A stretch of DNA of 64,000 nt from Glossina fuscipes (GCF_014805625.2 NW_023998454.1:3583645-3647644); one strand, 5' to 3'; shown: positions 10,442-22,789, numbered from the stretch's first letter. Translations and numbers: made by a program. Notes: a model not told the origin generated them from the sequence alone.

Positions 10442-11442
10442 ATGTGTGATCACCGCTTATACCGAAGACAAATGGTAAAATATTAATTGAAATTCTACGG
10501 AATGTTGGAAAATTTAAAATCTTTAACACTTTTTTTCTATTAAGAGATATCACGTTATTAAAGTGATTACGCCTAAATTAAAGCCTGCTAAACAAAGCCA
10601 TGTCGACAAAATTATAGCCCTGTCGTATCGTCTTAGAGATGCTCATGTTATATGGCAAACGGCTGAAAAAGCATCGTTGATAAACAACGCATACACCACA
10701 TGGAAATTTTGCGTACTACTGCATAAAGTCTTGCGTCTGGGGCCAAAAGAAGTTATTCGTGATTCTTCAGATTATTTTTCTCTAATTCAATCAAGTTTGA
10801 TACGTTGGGAAAAGCAAAACAATTTAATCTATTGTTGCATTGCGGCATATTGGAAAGTCTTGTATGGAAGAATTTGGTTTTTGTGCAACTACGAGAACTT
10901 TACAAACAAATTAGATTGTGACCTATCGCACATCGATGACTATGGTGAAAACTGTCGGTAATTATTGCAGCTTGATATTTTTTCTTCGCTAATGTTTTTC
11001 TCACTTTTTTTCTCGCAACTTTCCCAGTATTTCATTACTGTCGCATATATTTGCTTATCAAGAGCATTTAAATGAGCTGCTATTCACCGTTTTGTCTGCA
11101 CTGGATGTACAAAATCTTAATAACTCTGGTGATTGTCGTCAAACTTTTTTTTTAGCTCAAGCTTTGCCTAGTGCAGTATCTGATAGCGATACTCTTTATG
11201 GTTATGCATTCCTTCTAGTGAAAAATTTACGCCCCCAGTTATCCCCAGACACCTCTTCCGATTTATGTAGACGATTTTGTTCGCTATATACAATAGTACA
11301 AGAAATTTTTGATCAAATTACTTTTATGCAAATGAATTTTGGAAATCTGTTGGATTTACCTAAATTTACAACCACACTATGTTTAGATATGCCTAAACTA
11401 ACTTTGCAAGAACCTACAGCTCCTTCATTAATGGATTGCTAA
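10442..11442 (+). CDS. Stand-alone ANTH-domain protein (HIP1/Sla2-type), predicted 3 exons
   Basis: Predicted exons 10442-10474, 10545-10957 and 11028-11442 give 286 residues with no stop. Both introns (70 bp each) are GT-AG with pyrimidine-rich ends, and phases match. The product is almost entirely one ANTH domain like the N-terminus of HIP1, HIP1R and Sla2: HVIKVITPKLKPAKQSHVDK, then TTWKFCVLLHKVLRLGPKEV, then after the second intron HIFAYQEHLNELLFTVLSAL and GNLLDLPKF. ANTH domains bind PI(4,5)P2 at clathrin-coated membrane. In the lipid-binding motif KA(T/I)x6(P/L/V)KxK(H/Y) the second Lys of KxK is Ser and the Ala is Val, so binding may be altered. The coiled coil and actin-binding I/LWEQ module of HIP1 are absent; a stop follows the ANTH fold directly. 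AATAAA lies 31 bp past the stop. Exon 1 (11 codons) is the least certain part. It is probably a diverged partial duplicate of Hip1. Confidence 0.6.
10958..11027 (+). other. Predicted 70-bp intron in the ANTH gene
   Basis: Donor CG|GTAATT and acceptor CTTTCCCAG flank a 70-bp segment. Removing it joins CG and T into an Arg codon and leads from NCR directly into ISLLSHIFAYQ, restoring the expected ANTH helix order. Length and signals match common fly introns. Confidence 0.7.
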
Positions 11443-11473
11443 TGTGTGAAAAGCTAAATGAAAAAACCTCACT

Positions 11474-11519
11474 AATAAAATTTCAGAAAGCGGCCTCTTT
11501 TCTGTTTTGTCTTAATAAA
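11474..11519 (+). terminator. Poly(A) signals after the ANTH gene
   Basis: Two AATAAA hexamers, at 11474-11479 and 11514-11519, follow the TAA at 11440 by 31 and 71 bp, a normal distance for a short 3' UTR. Confidence 0.5.
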
Positions 11520-12229
11520 ACCATATTGTTAAATATATGAATAATATATATATATACATATATTCAAATGAATCTGACAGATGTAAAAGTTATATATATT
11601 GTAGCGTACTTTTTGATTTTTGTTAATTTTTCGATAGTTTGTAAGAAGAAATTCAATTTTTGAAACAAAATTTTATTTGGAAAATAAAAAAAAAGGGTCG
11701 GTTACTACCGGCATTAAGTTTGACACAAATTTCATTTCATTTATTAAATAAAAGGCAAGTTATGTGCAGCCAAATATAAAGATTTTAATGCACAACGGCT
11801 TACATTTTTCTGCCAAAAAGCCTACATTCATAACATAATTAAATTACATATATAATACACACACTATAACTTGAGTTTACAAAGAATACAAAGTTCAAGA
11901 CTACCTGAACGTTCGCAAAACATCACCAAAAGTCGTTGCGGACAGATTGGCGATTCTATTAGAACCTTAATAGGATTAGAAAATAACGTCTAAATCTTTA
12001 ACTTTATATATTTTCGAGGATGTAGTTATCGATATTGACATATGTAGGCAACATATTAATCTACACAAATGGCAACTTCTTAATTTCATTGATATTCCAT
12101 TGTCTCAACGCCATGTATATAAATTAAGTGGGTAAAATTTTAGAGATCTGTCATCCTTCATTTGACTAAGACAGAGTTGACAGAGTTACCGAGATAATAT
12201 AAAATACTGAAAGAAAACTAGTATTCCAT
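11520..12229. other. AT-rich spacer with a short TA microsatellite
   Basis: A TA-rich run lies at about 11536-11562. The remainder shows no coding, RNA or element signature that I can support. Confidence 0.5.
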
Positions 12230-13250
12230 CTGTCAACTTAGATGTATTTTTCAATGAATTATTCCGTCAAAACCTACTTCAATACAACCACACTGTAACG
12301 GCAGACTGCTTGAACTTTGCTTTGTCAATTTCCCGAATATAGTTGTTGCCTTGAGTTTAGTTGAATAACTCCAACTTGTTAGATCCCTCTAGCTAAAATA
12401 TGTATATATATGTATATGGTTTTAATGAAGGTATTATTATGCAGCTTAGATCTCATCTTTCGCCTATTAAGCTTGATTTTTCAGCTGGGAGTATGGAAAC
12501 CAACCCTAATATCCTCTTTCAGTAATGTGTTAAGCGTAGTTATTACCGTTTTCGTTCCGATTAGGCAACCGCTCCTTCGAAGCACTTGCCCTCCATGGTT
12601 TAATAAAGTAATTAACTAATATAGAAATAGGAGAAAGAATCTTTTCAAAGATAATGTATGTAGCATTATTTCAGTTATTTTTCTGTAAAATATAGATTCA
12701 ATTACCTCAATCATCAAAGTTCCTTCAGACGGTAAAATTCTCATTTCTTAATAATCCTAAATATTTTTATAAAATTGCTAACTAAAAGTCTTTATACACT
12801 TCTCGTCCATCTATTCATTGCATAATACTTCCAACGAAATTGCTTTGTTTTTCCAATTCGAAACTCGATTTCGATTCCAAATTTAGTCGCTTTAGAAAAT
12901 GACCTATTACAAGGTTTAAAGTCACTTAAATATTGTTCTGAACTTGAGCCTATAGCTCCATGTCTAAATGGAATTACAATCTCGTCAAAGTGTAACGTAT
13001 AATCCCTAGGCGAACTCCTCCGCTTATACGTTTTGAGCAGCAGGTTTTTTTATTCCTGGCCACATGTCGGAATGCAGAAATAAGTACGGTACCATCAAAC
13101 AACGGTGAGGAAAGCAATCGAAAATAGAAGCTACGAAGGCGTGCTACCGCTAGACATGGAAAAGTCCTTATGAAAATCTGACTTGATGGTCTACTTTTCA
13201 TAAATATATAACTGCTTCAATCCTATCTGCAAAAGAGATATTCCCGAAAA
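12230..13250 (+). mobile_element. Decayed non-LTR element fragment (jockey-like, endonuclease-RT junction)
   Basis: Short matches occur in order but in changing frames. TCPPWFNKVIN and NRRKNLFKD (12585-12650) match the linker after the endonuclease; FLNNPKYFYKIAN (about 12735-12785) and NTSNEIALFFQFE (12825-12860) match the pre-RT region; CRNAEISTVPSNNGEESN (about 13065-13120) and EGVLPLDMEKSLMKI resemble the first RT blocks (PVPKKGxxxxxxNYR and the leucine-rich block after it). Nothing is translatable as a unit. No ends were found. Confidence 0.5.
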
Positions 13251-13259
13251 TTAAAGGAC

Positions 13260-14327
13260 TAACACATATAAAACCTAGGTGAGAGTGCCTTTTCGAGTGA
13301 AACACCCAATACAATACAAATACAAAATTTTACGATTGTTGGGAACATTTTAACTGTAGCGTCTACAGATGACTGCAGCCATATTCGCCTGCAGCTATGA
13401 TCCCAAAAATTATTTCAGTAAATCAAAAAAATCGCCTCAACAAAAGTTCACTTTGGCTGGACAAACAATTTGAAAACACAGGCTGAAAAATGTACACACA
13501 CAACGCTCACGCCATTGTGATACCTCGATTTACAAATCAAAAACTAACATGGAAAGAAGGAAAGGAAAAGCTTTACGTTACCAGCTCAGCTCAAAACCCA
13601 GAGGCGTTTATAGCCTAAATAATCCAAATACCAAAAATTTAAAGAATAATGTCATATTATATAAGAGTATCTTCAAATAATTTCCTCTTTCTTAACTGAA
13701 CGCGTGGACACATTAAAAGTTGGAGGGGACCATACATATGGCTGAAGGGAGAACAAAATTGGAAGAAAACAGTAACAAAACTAGCCAAAATGACCTTTAA
13801 GCTTCACTTCAAATCAAATTCAACGGTTTTATGCTTAACAGGCTACTTTATAGGCTTAATAATCATATAGCCTTCCTTCTACTAAATGAATCGAATAAAA
13901 TAAGAATGTCTAGTCAGTAGACACAATGATTGATCTAAAAGCTGATAAAAATATTTGCCCTGCAAACACTCTAGAACAGGTGTGCAGTTTGCCGTTGATA
14001 AATTAGCTGCACGTATAAGACGATCGCCTTGACACCCGATTTCTCTTCTACTTTCGTGTTAGCATGATGCAATGAAGTAACCGTAGAGAATAAAACAATT
14101 AGTTAACCACAGATATATGGAACGCACTGATGTGTAATTATAAGTAAAACATAACGCGTAACTCACCCCTACCAATGGAAAGTGAAAGCAAACATATAAA
14201 AAAAAGAAGACGATTAAGCAAAACAACTACATAATTTTGAATGACATGCAACATAATCCAAGTACACGCGCAAGAATGGAAAAATAAAATCAATTGTGTG
14301 AATAAACTTAAAGGTAACACAAAAAGA
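13260..14327. other. AT-rich spacer downstream of fig
   Basis: This is the 3' flank of the minus-strand phosphatase gene. I see no AATAAA in the first 200 bp on the minus strand and no other gene or element. Confidence 0.45.
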
Positions 14328-15254
14328 TTACACTGCTACGGTTGCGAGTACTACAGTTATATCATCAGGTTTACCGCCCGTGGCATGTATATTATTGCGT
14401 CTGGCATTAATTGCAAACGGCGACATGAAGTCCTTATCAAATGACAATGCGCGAGCTATTGCCGCCAGCGAGTTCGCAGTCATTTGTAATTTAACAGGAT
14501 CAGTAACACCTTCAACTTCTTTTAATATTTCCACCAGCAATGTTTCGGGAATATTATCGAAAACGCCATCTGTAGCGACTAAAATGACATCGCCAACCAG
14601 GACGGGAAAGCTTAGCGTATTTGCAGAGTGGGGACTGTCGCTTAACACTCTGTGATGGCAACCGGGCGGCGGCATTGACAGCTGAAAAGGCGTATTGAAA
14701 TAATGTTGCTGCTCTTCTGATTTATGAACAATTCGGCCTTTGCGTACTACTAGAAAACCGCTATCTCCTATGTTTGCCGTATAAACAGTACCACTCTCGC
14801 GATCGAGTACAAGCACACAAGCTGTGCTGCTGCCTATAATTGGTTTCTCTTGTTCTAACAATTCGCAATAACTAAAGGACAGCAGGTTAACAGGCCGTTG
14901 GGGATTGAAGTCAACACAGTGCACTAAACGTTCGCACGTTTTCATAAGAAATGATGAAAATTCACCAGAATCAACACCATAAATACGCCAACCGCCAACG
15001 CCATCAGCAACGCCCAAAACATCTGCGGTGGGAGTTGAAGTTGTGAACCATGAGTCTTCACCATATTTGCCCGGTTTGTAGTTTGACGTCAGAAAATCTT
15101 TTGGGAAACCACAAACAACAGATATAAAGTACGGTCTCGATTTATGTCCAGCGCTGTTCGAAATCACATGAGTGGCGGCCTCCAATAATGCGGAAAATCT
15201 GCTACACAAAAATCTGCGTGATATTAATTTAGAACTCTGGCCGAGAGAATACAT
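14328..15254 (-). CDS. fig: PP2C-family phosphatase, PTC7-type (fig)
   Basis: An intact 308-residue single-exon protein phosphatase of the PPM/PP2C, PTC7 subgroup. It hydrolyses phospho-Ser/Thr using two metal ions. Motifs in order: GEDSWFTTSTPTADVLGVAD then GVGGW (residues about 65-89, first metal Asp), SSTACVLVLDRESGTVYTAN then IGDSGFLVV (about 142-170), VGDVILVATDGVFDN (about 220-234, second metal Asp) and GGKPDDITVV (about 294-303). All metal-binding Asp residues are present. The first 30 residues are rich in Arg, Ser and Leu without acids until Glu25, compatible with a mitochondrial presequence as in PTC7. Length matches fly FIG (about 310-330). The GEDSWFTTST form fits FIG better than its paralogue. 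The start is the first ATG after upstream stops. In Drosophila fig lies within an intron of kayak; no kayak exon is recognised here. Confidence 0.93.
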   Translation of the reverse strand: MYSLGQSSKLISRRFLCSRFSALLEAATHVISNSAGHKSRPYFISVVCGFPKDFLTSNYKPGKYGEDSWFTTSTPTADVLGVADGVGGWRIYGVDSGEFSSFLMKTCERLVHCVDFNPQRPVNLLSFSYCELLEQEKPIIGSSTACVLVLDRESGTVYTANIGDSGFLVVRKGRIVHKSEEQQHYFNTPFQLSMPPPGCHHRVLSDSPHSANTLSFPVLVGDVILVATDGVFDNIPETLLVEILKEVEGVTDPVKLQMTANSLAAIARALSFDKDFMSPFAINARRNNIHATGGKPDDITVVLATVAV

Positions 15255-18200
15255 TCTGTTCTATAAATATGTGCGCAACAAGAAGGATTCTTATCTAAAG
15301 GTTTTGAAATTGATGAATCCGCAAAGTTTGTAACCTTAATCTTCAAGCAATTTCACGTTCTCCTTTTATCCTTTCGTAACACTTCAAGTACTGCTGATCG
15401 AAAATTTTCCTTTTTCTTTTTTGAAATAATTAAAATTTATTTTGGGAACCAAAGTTTTCGCGTTTCTTCGTTTCTGCCTTCAAATATTACTCTCAACTTT
15501 TTCTTCATGTCAAAAAAAAACGCAAGGTATAAAACATGAACAAATAAAAATTAACCCTTTTATTTTATACTCACCACATGAGGTAAATTCCATTTGTCAA
15601 AGTTTTGTGGTGCTCTCAAGGCTTCACATTATGTATGCAAGTCGTATGCCGAAGTCAAGCACTTGTTTTAATTATAAAAAGGTGCCGTCCTTTTAAATGC
15701 TTAAGCTTTTCCTTTGTCAGAAGAATCACATTCGGAACAACTAATCCTACGGACATCCTGATACCCACAGAACGCAATATTAATTTACTATATTACTTTA
15801 TGGAGACTACTAGATTCAATATCTAATTTTTTTTTCTAAAATAGAGCCGATAGCCTGCGTTTCTAGCGCTCTTTCATTTTGGTTACCGTAGCACTTGTAT
15901 AGTAATAATTTTAATTAACATATAATCGAAATTACGAGTAATTCCGGAATTGTTTCCACGATCACCTTTGGAAATATTGATCGACCGATTTGTTAATTAT
16001 TGGTATTCCTTAAAAAAAAAAATAAATGAAAACACCATGCTCAGAAAAGAAACGGTCAAAAATTTTTCGAACGGACCGAATAACTTCTCTAGTAAGTATG
16101 TTGCTCGAGAATTGATATTGTCGGCCAACTAATCTAAAAAAAATAACGCTCAAACTTTCTCATGTTTGTTTATCGGAGCAGGTCTGTAACAAACCTGCTT
16201 AGATAATAGTAATAGTTGTGACTGTAGCGAACCCACGGAAACATCCAACGTATTCCTTTATTATACCTCAGGTATTGCCCTGAAGGACGGTCTTATGAGT
16301 TCAGGATAAATCCTAGGCGTTCCACTGTTGTCTCTACAGCTTGTTACTCTACTCCAGGATTTCTAAGTGATTATTATTTTTTAGCACAGCTCCTATCTAC
16401 TTCGCCTTTCCGACATTCACTATACTACAATAACATTTTTTTATTTTTATATTTATATTTACATTTACTTGCCAAGCATTTTGCAATAATGGGCAAATGG
16501 AATAACATAACACGACTGGAGTAAAAGTGCCTAATAAGCTTTTACTCCATTCGACTTCTTCGCCTTCTCGCCTCATTCTTTATTACAGTTTTAATATTGA
16601 ATCTAATCAATGAACACAAGGAGCCTCTGAAAAATTTGAATAACAAAATGACTTTTTGTACGCCTCAGATACAAAAGTCTAACATTCTAGAATCTACAAA
16701 AGTACATTTTCCTAAGTGACATTATTTATAAATTGTGCCACATTTTAGCAGCGGCTTTCATAAGTCAGCTGAAGTGCGTGCAACATGTGTGCTGCAATTA
16801 TTAAATAGGATTATTAACCTTACGTAAGATGTTGCCTTCACAGCATTGTTAATATTTTCAATAGAATCCATCTTTTTTTTGCTTTTAAAATATTTTTATT
16901 AAAAATAAAGAAAAACGTGCATTTGATGGTGTAAGTACAAAAGGAAAGATGAGGTTCGTTCACTCTTTCATTTTTAATGGTATTGTCCTCGACTTACTCG
17001 CCTTCTGGGCTTATTACACTTAAGCAATTGCCAACAATGAAAATATTCATGTATGAATTTTTTATTGTGTTTCATATAAATCATATGCACCACATCACAC
17101 TTTCTGCACGCAGCATACATCTGTACTTACCCAATTGCGTACATATCTGCAGAAAAGATGATTGTATTGCTTATAGCATCTGTTCACTTGAATTACTTTC
17201 CGCAACGTAATCGCTACCTAAGCAACATCATAATAGCTAATGAATCAATTCATTGAAGTGCAATCTCACTATTCTACTTTCGACAAATAATATAAATTTA
17301 TATATAAACTATTTAATTTTACTTGTGTTCCTTTTCTTATGAAAATAGTTTATTTATAATAATTAATGAATGTCTCCATTAGCTTTATTTTAATTGTTTA
17401 AGGGAGAAGGCACCTTTTGGTCTCTTGTTAGCAAACATTTTGTTATTGTCTGCTACAGAACGAAGAGAGTACTTTCCGTATTTCTTTAAAAAAAGTGGAA
17501 GACTTTATTTAACCTTTTTAAAAACCTTACTTTCGTTTACTTTTTGCTTGAACTTTTTTCTCTTTTCTGTTCAGTTTCACTTTAAGCATTTACAATTAAT
17601 GAAGATCAAAGTACAACTTTTATAATCGGACATCTATTTCTCCCAGAATTCTGACGAACAATTATGTTTTCAATGTATTATTAGTGAGTTCACTGAAATT
17701 TTGTTACAATCCTCGTAATGAGAACATGTAACAGCTACACAAAACATTATAATCGGCTGATGTTGAACATTTAACACTCTCCGTCTCTATCTTAAAAAAG
17801 TACAAAAAAAAAAATAATTCCGCACTCTCCAATATTGAACGGGCAACTCCCGCTTTTTCCACTTTTGTTTATACATATATGTATTATGGTCACCGTTAAC
17901 ATAGTCGGGAGAAGCATTATGGTTGCATATATTGTAATTTTTGAGTAATAAGTGCAAAGCGCAATTTTTGTGCTTTTGAAAAGGGATTCCCAATTTATGT
18001 TGTACTGTAGACGTGCCCTTGACTGGCAGGCCCGTTTTCAATGCAAGAAATGCTTGCCAAGCATATGCATATGGTTGGACAGAGGTGCTTAGATTGATTC
18101 AAAATTGAATGCAGCTCAATTAAATAGATATATATATTCGTGGTCTCCGAAGGCTCTTTGTAAACGTTACAAATATACGAATAAAAAGATTACGGTGTAT

Positions 18201-18256
18201 AGCTTCTTTCGTTGTTCTTAGTTAAGAAGATTTTCGCCAGCCGTAAAGGGAATTCA
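15255..18256. other. AT-rich region upstream of fig, gene-free
   Basis: The first 180 bp form the 5' flank of fig; I cannot assign a core promoter with confidence. The rest holds only short chance ORFs and homopolymer runs. No element ends or protein matches were recognised. Confidence 0.45.
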
Positions 18257-18480
18257 GAGTGGCGGATTAGCAGTACCTTTCATCCTGAGTCCTCCCTCAA
18301 TAGGGCTTTACAACGCTTCGAGGTAAATCCTATGGGTGGTGGATAAGCAGTCTCTGCCACTCAGGTTTTCCTTTCCACAATATTTCCAGTCAACAGTCTC
18401 CTATGAGTGGACTAGCAGTCTATGCCAGTCCAGGTTTTTTCTCTCGGGCAGGCTAAAACTTATCAATTATGTAGGGAAAG
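18257..18480. repeat. Diverged tandem units, about 71-77 bp
   Basis: Three units start at 18257, 18334 and 18405 with G(A/G)GTGG followed by a GGATTAGCAGT-like core and a CCTCC/TTTCC pyrimidine tract. Spacing is 77 then 71 bp, so the array is old and has small indels. Confidence 0.5.
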
Positions 18481-18606
18481 TCCCAATCGACCCCAAGAGA
18501 ACCGCAGCATGGTCTCTGCTATTCAAATTTTCCAACTAACTAGGTTTAAATTCTTTTCATTTTGTACAAAAAAAGAAATAAAAATAAAAACAGGTGAGAA
18601 CATTGT

Positions 18607-18624
18607 ATTCGGCCGCGGCCGAAT
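18607..18624. repeat. Perfect 18-bp GC-rich palindrome
   Basis: ATTCGGCCGCGGCCGAAT reads the same on both strands. It is a strong GC island in sequence that is mostly A and T, and is followed by CTTTTATACCAACAACCC, a run that looks like an element end. Confidence 0.7.
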
Positions 18625-19399
18625 CTTTTATACCAACAACCCTTATCCTAAAAACGACTAAAAAAAAAAGTTAGGTCAAATTTCCATCCTCTTTAATATT
18701 GTGGAGACGTAGAACCTTTTCCTATTTTTGTAGAATAAAAGTGGAAATTCATATCGTGGGTCTGTTGCAGTTTAAGGGCAAAGAAGCATATTCTATCCGC
18801 ATCTATTTTCCAGATCCTTTTATTTGACACCCATATCGACATATCGAGTTGTGAAAAAAAATCATTCCATCGAATCGCGATATCCGTGTTAGATAGTTTA
18901 AAATTAGTACATTTAACTTATAGCGTTCTACTCTCCAAATTGTCTTATTTGATTCCCAATTGATTGTACTGTTAAGAGAAAAATAATTCTCCGCGTTGTG
19001 GTGTCCATCATATTTATTTTAGAATTAGCACATTTTTAGACATTTGATTACTTGACATTTTCTGAAAGCTAGTCCATTTTCTAAGAAACCAAATTCTAAA
19101 AAAAGGAAAACCCATTTACACATTAATGACGCTCTATCTGCCTCATGCAGAGACTGGAGACTGGTGAAAAGATAAACAAAAATTAACAGAACACACAACG
19201 GAAGGTGGGATCGTAAAAAAATCGCAATGAAGCAAGGCCCTGGTATCTTGCCTATAAAAGAATATATAAACATCACAATTCCGTATGGCAAAATCCTTTG
19301 AGTCAAGAGTGACGAATTGAATAACAGGTCCGTCTACAAAGTAAGTGTAAAAAATTTCATTTTTCTATGTTTCGTAGACAAACTGAGTTTTGTCCATTT
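18625..19399. other. AT-rich spacer, nothing recognised
   Basis: No coding or element signature recognised beyond the palindrome to its left and the dispersed repeat to its right. Confidence 0.4.
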
Positions 19400-19580
19400 T
19401 ACGCTTTACCGTGGGTGTGTGCTTCAAACAATTTGTCCTATTCAACGCCAACCTGCTTAAAAAACTTACAATGCTTCTGCCGAATATGAACCCGGTAACA
19501 TAATTTTTGCGAACAGGCAAATGTTTACTACATACATTACACAGATAGACAGACATACGGACGGACACCCATACTTAACT
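19400..19580 (-). repeat. Dispersed repeat, minus-strand copy
   Basis: On the minus strand it contains GTCCGTCCGTATGTCTGTCT, then a segment beginning GTTACCGGGTTCATATTCGG and ending ACACCCACGGTAAA. That segment aligns base for base with few gaps to 59500-59605 on the plus strand. GTCCGTCCGTCTGTCTG blocks followed by CACGCCCAC-like blocks are widespread in fly repeats; I do not assign a family. Element ends were not found. Confidence 0.55.
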
Positions 19581-19599
19581 GATGCTGATCAAGAATATG

Positions 19600-21960
19600 T
19601 GCAGTTCGTCGGATCTCTGAAGCTTCTTTCTGCCTTCTCTCGTCCTTCGGTGATAACTATAATAAATTCCCCTCGTTTGATGTTATGAACTTACCTCAGC
19701 GACTGCTGAAGCATACGACAAAAGGATGTCGTTTGCATGAAGTTTTTGTACGATCTTTATTTGAGACGATATAACCGGAGACAAGTAAATGGCACCACGG
19801 TCTAAAATTTTGTTCAAAATTCAAACTAGCGGATTATTACGGACATTTTGTGTTTCCGCTGTCAACAACAGTAGCAACGCTATTAACTGGCAGCAATTTT
19901 ACCGCTTACTCTTTTATTTGTGTGCATAGGAATTCTGTTAATTGTATCTTGATATGACGTCACATTCTCTCAAACGCTTGCAAAGCAAACGCCTATGTGG
20001 GACAATTTATTGAATTTGAAAAGCTTAGGTGGAATGCTAAACTGTTTCGAAAGTTTCTTAAAAACACGTAGACCAATTTTGTCAAAAGCTTTTCAAGATC
20101 AACTGAAAGACTTGCAAATGTTTTTTTCCGGAAATTTCTTTCTTTCTAGTGTAATCGACGTATACTAGAGAACACAATCTAGATGCTATAATTGCTCCGC
20201 TAACATAGCGTAGCACAGAGATTGTACGATAATCTGATGCAATTGACGCGTTTTTATTGTTTTGGCACTTTTCATAACTTAGGATTATGACCAGCAGAAA
20301 GATTTAAGATTCGGTTTCAGTAATTTACATTTAGATGAACACGAGAGTGCTTTGGTACTTTAATTTGATATACGATCAAATCAAGAAATTTTTCCTATTG
20401 CTCTCATGAGACAGTTCCCAAGTTCTAACTTCTAAAGTTTGTTTACAAATTAGTTTTACTAAAAGCATATCGTTGATTTGAAGTAATTAGAATTTATCTA
20501 TTAGTTCGATTCGTTGAACTATCACAGGTGCAATAAAATTATAAGCTAGAGCAGAATGAATTTTTTTCTTGACATTCCAATTTAGCAGAGTGCAGAAAAG
20601 AAATCAAACTAAATTAATAAAAAGAGAACGTGACTGTAATTGGTTCGACGTTACCTGTAAGAGCTCAACCAAAGAAAAAGCACCAATAAAAGTATGCTGT
20701 CAGGAAAGAAGGAATCAGTGGTAGTCGACCATAGAACAATAAGTTAAGTAAACAATAAAAGTAAAGCAACAGCAAAGCTGCTTAGGCCATTATAGATGGC
20801 AAAATACATAAGCAGATACACAAAAACAGCACAGTGCGAAAAAGGTAAATAAGTAATATTCTGGCTTGCAATTTAAACCGGAATATAGTGAAATATTGGA
20901 AAGTTGATGGTTAGAAAAACAATGAAAACCAGTTTCGAGATCGCAAATGTCCGCCTATTACTTAAGAGAGGGGCCACGAGAAGATGAAATCACAAAGAAA
21001 ACAGAAGAACACGAATGGATCAAATAATGTGCGGTAGCATCAAATACTAATGGCAAAGGCCCTCCCTTCTTCATTGCACGATAGCCACAATACCTATGAA
21101 AGTTGTGACTTTTCAATTTGCAGAATTTAATAAAAACAGACATGAATTTAATTCTAAAAATTTTGAAAAAATAATATACAAAGAACACATGATCAATGAT
21201 ACTCACCAAATTTTCACCAAAAGTTCTTGGGCGCAATTGCGTAACCAAAAGTTATCTTTCAGCATTGTCCGTTAAGTAGTTTCTTCTTTTTTTACGTATG
21301 TAAGAATATCTGCCAAAGAGACGAAAGCCAAGTAGCTCACATAGTTGAAAATATATGTTCCAGAATTACCTCAAAACTTATCACGAAAGGTTCCTTTATA
21401 ATTGCATTTATTATAAGAAAAGCACATTAATAGCAAAATAGAAACAGAAGCACGGAGGCAACAGAAGCACAAGAGACATTAATTATTTGCTTTTATTTAT
21501 TTTAGCGACAAACTTTAAGTTGAAACTTTCATTGACATGCATTTCAACATCATATATTTAAATCTGATCGCATATAGGCACCGAAATTATATAAATTTTC
21601 GTTTAACTGGGTATGTAAGTCACACCTTATTGGTTTATATTAACATATTTTATAATTTCTATTTTATTACCTCATTTCATAATAAGAATCAATGAACAGC
21701 CGAAAGCAAAACGATCGCACACATCCTGCATTTTCACTTCGAACTTAAATATTTATTAAATTAAATTAAGATTGCACACACATAATTTAAATTTACCTAA
21801 AGTCCACACTGTTAACTTTTAAAAAATACGTAATGGCTACTGTTGACCTGCGAAATAAATAAAATAGCAATAAAACGATAGAAACACTCAAAATCGTTCG
21901 TTTCCGCGTTTTTGACTAGGTGTAAAAGGATGAGAAGAGGATAGAAGAAATAACATTATT
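19600..21960. other. AT-rich spacer, nothing recognised
   Basis: No open frame above chance length and no transposon motif was recognised in either strand. Confidence 0.4.
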
Positions 21961-21971
21961 TTTATACCAAC

Positions 21972-22780
21972 TTGCAGTCAGAAAGCTTCTTTATCGAATA
22001 CGAGACTATTCAGAACATAAAAATGGATACCACAACGGAAGCAACATCTCAAGTGGTTACAGTAATTCAAGCTGGACAGAAGCAAAGCCAAGTAGCATGG
22101 CAACTAAATTCAAGCCGATATGTTGCTCAATATGTACGCCAGGCGAAGTGGCCGAAAAGGTGTTCCAATAAACGCGATGTCCGGTTACTTTACACAACAT
22201 CGCTACGAAATCGCCCGTTGAATGCACTTCAACTCGAGCAGCCGCTTCAGGAAGTTAGAGAAGTGGAAGTCAGTCGGCAGACAAGAAGACTACCCGAATG
22301 ACAGCGCACAGACCAACAACTTGTCTGAAATTGATGCCAGCAAGCATGCCTTCAGTTCGCTCGAGAATATATGAATCATCATCACATCGCTGCCTGACGA
22401 GCGCAATGGTCACAATGGACAATGCCCAAAATCCGTGTCTGATATGACTGTAGTTCGTATATGTCACTGAAAGCAAAAACTGAATTTGTGCTCGTCATAG
22501 GTCCCAATACTCACTTTCACGCCTGGTCAAGCGTCACCGAGCGAATGGACTATGCCACGCGACGTGGAAAATATTCTGGAAGAACACGTAATGCTTTTTC
22601 GAGATTTATCGGCGAAAATTTCATGTTTATGCATGACAACGCAATACCACCAATAATTTTCTATACCTTAATAATACTGATCATGAAAACTTCCCGTCTT
22701 CCACTGTTTCAAACAACACGAGAAATAATATTGATGATATCACCCAAATTTCCATCAAGAATAGATTTAGTTTCGTAGCT
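21972..22780 (+). mobile_element. Tc1-like DNA transposon remnant
   Basis: The transposase is recognisable in pieces. VVTVIQAGQKQSQVAWQLNS resembles the N-terminal helix-turn-helix, LRNRPLNALQLEQPL the second helix-turn-helix start, then HFHAWSSVTERMDYATRRGK and GENFMFMHDNAIPP give the catalytic centre, the second Asp being in HDNA (about 22632). Stops and frameshifts break it between and after these blocks, and the third acidic residue cannot be placed. No terminal inverted repeats could be matched by eye. Confidence 0.7.
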
Positions 22781-22789
22781 AAACAGAAT

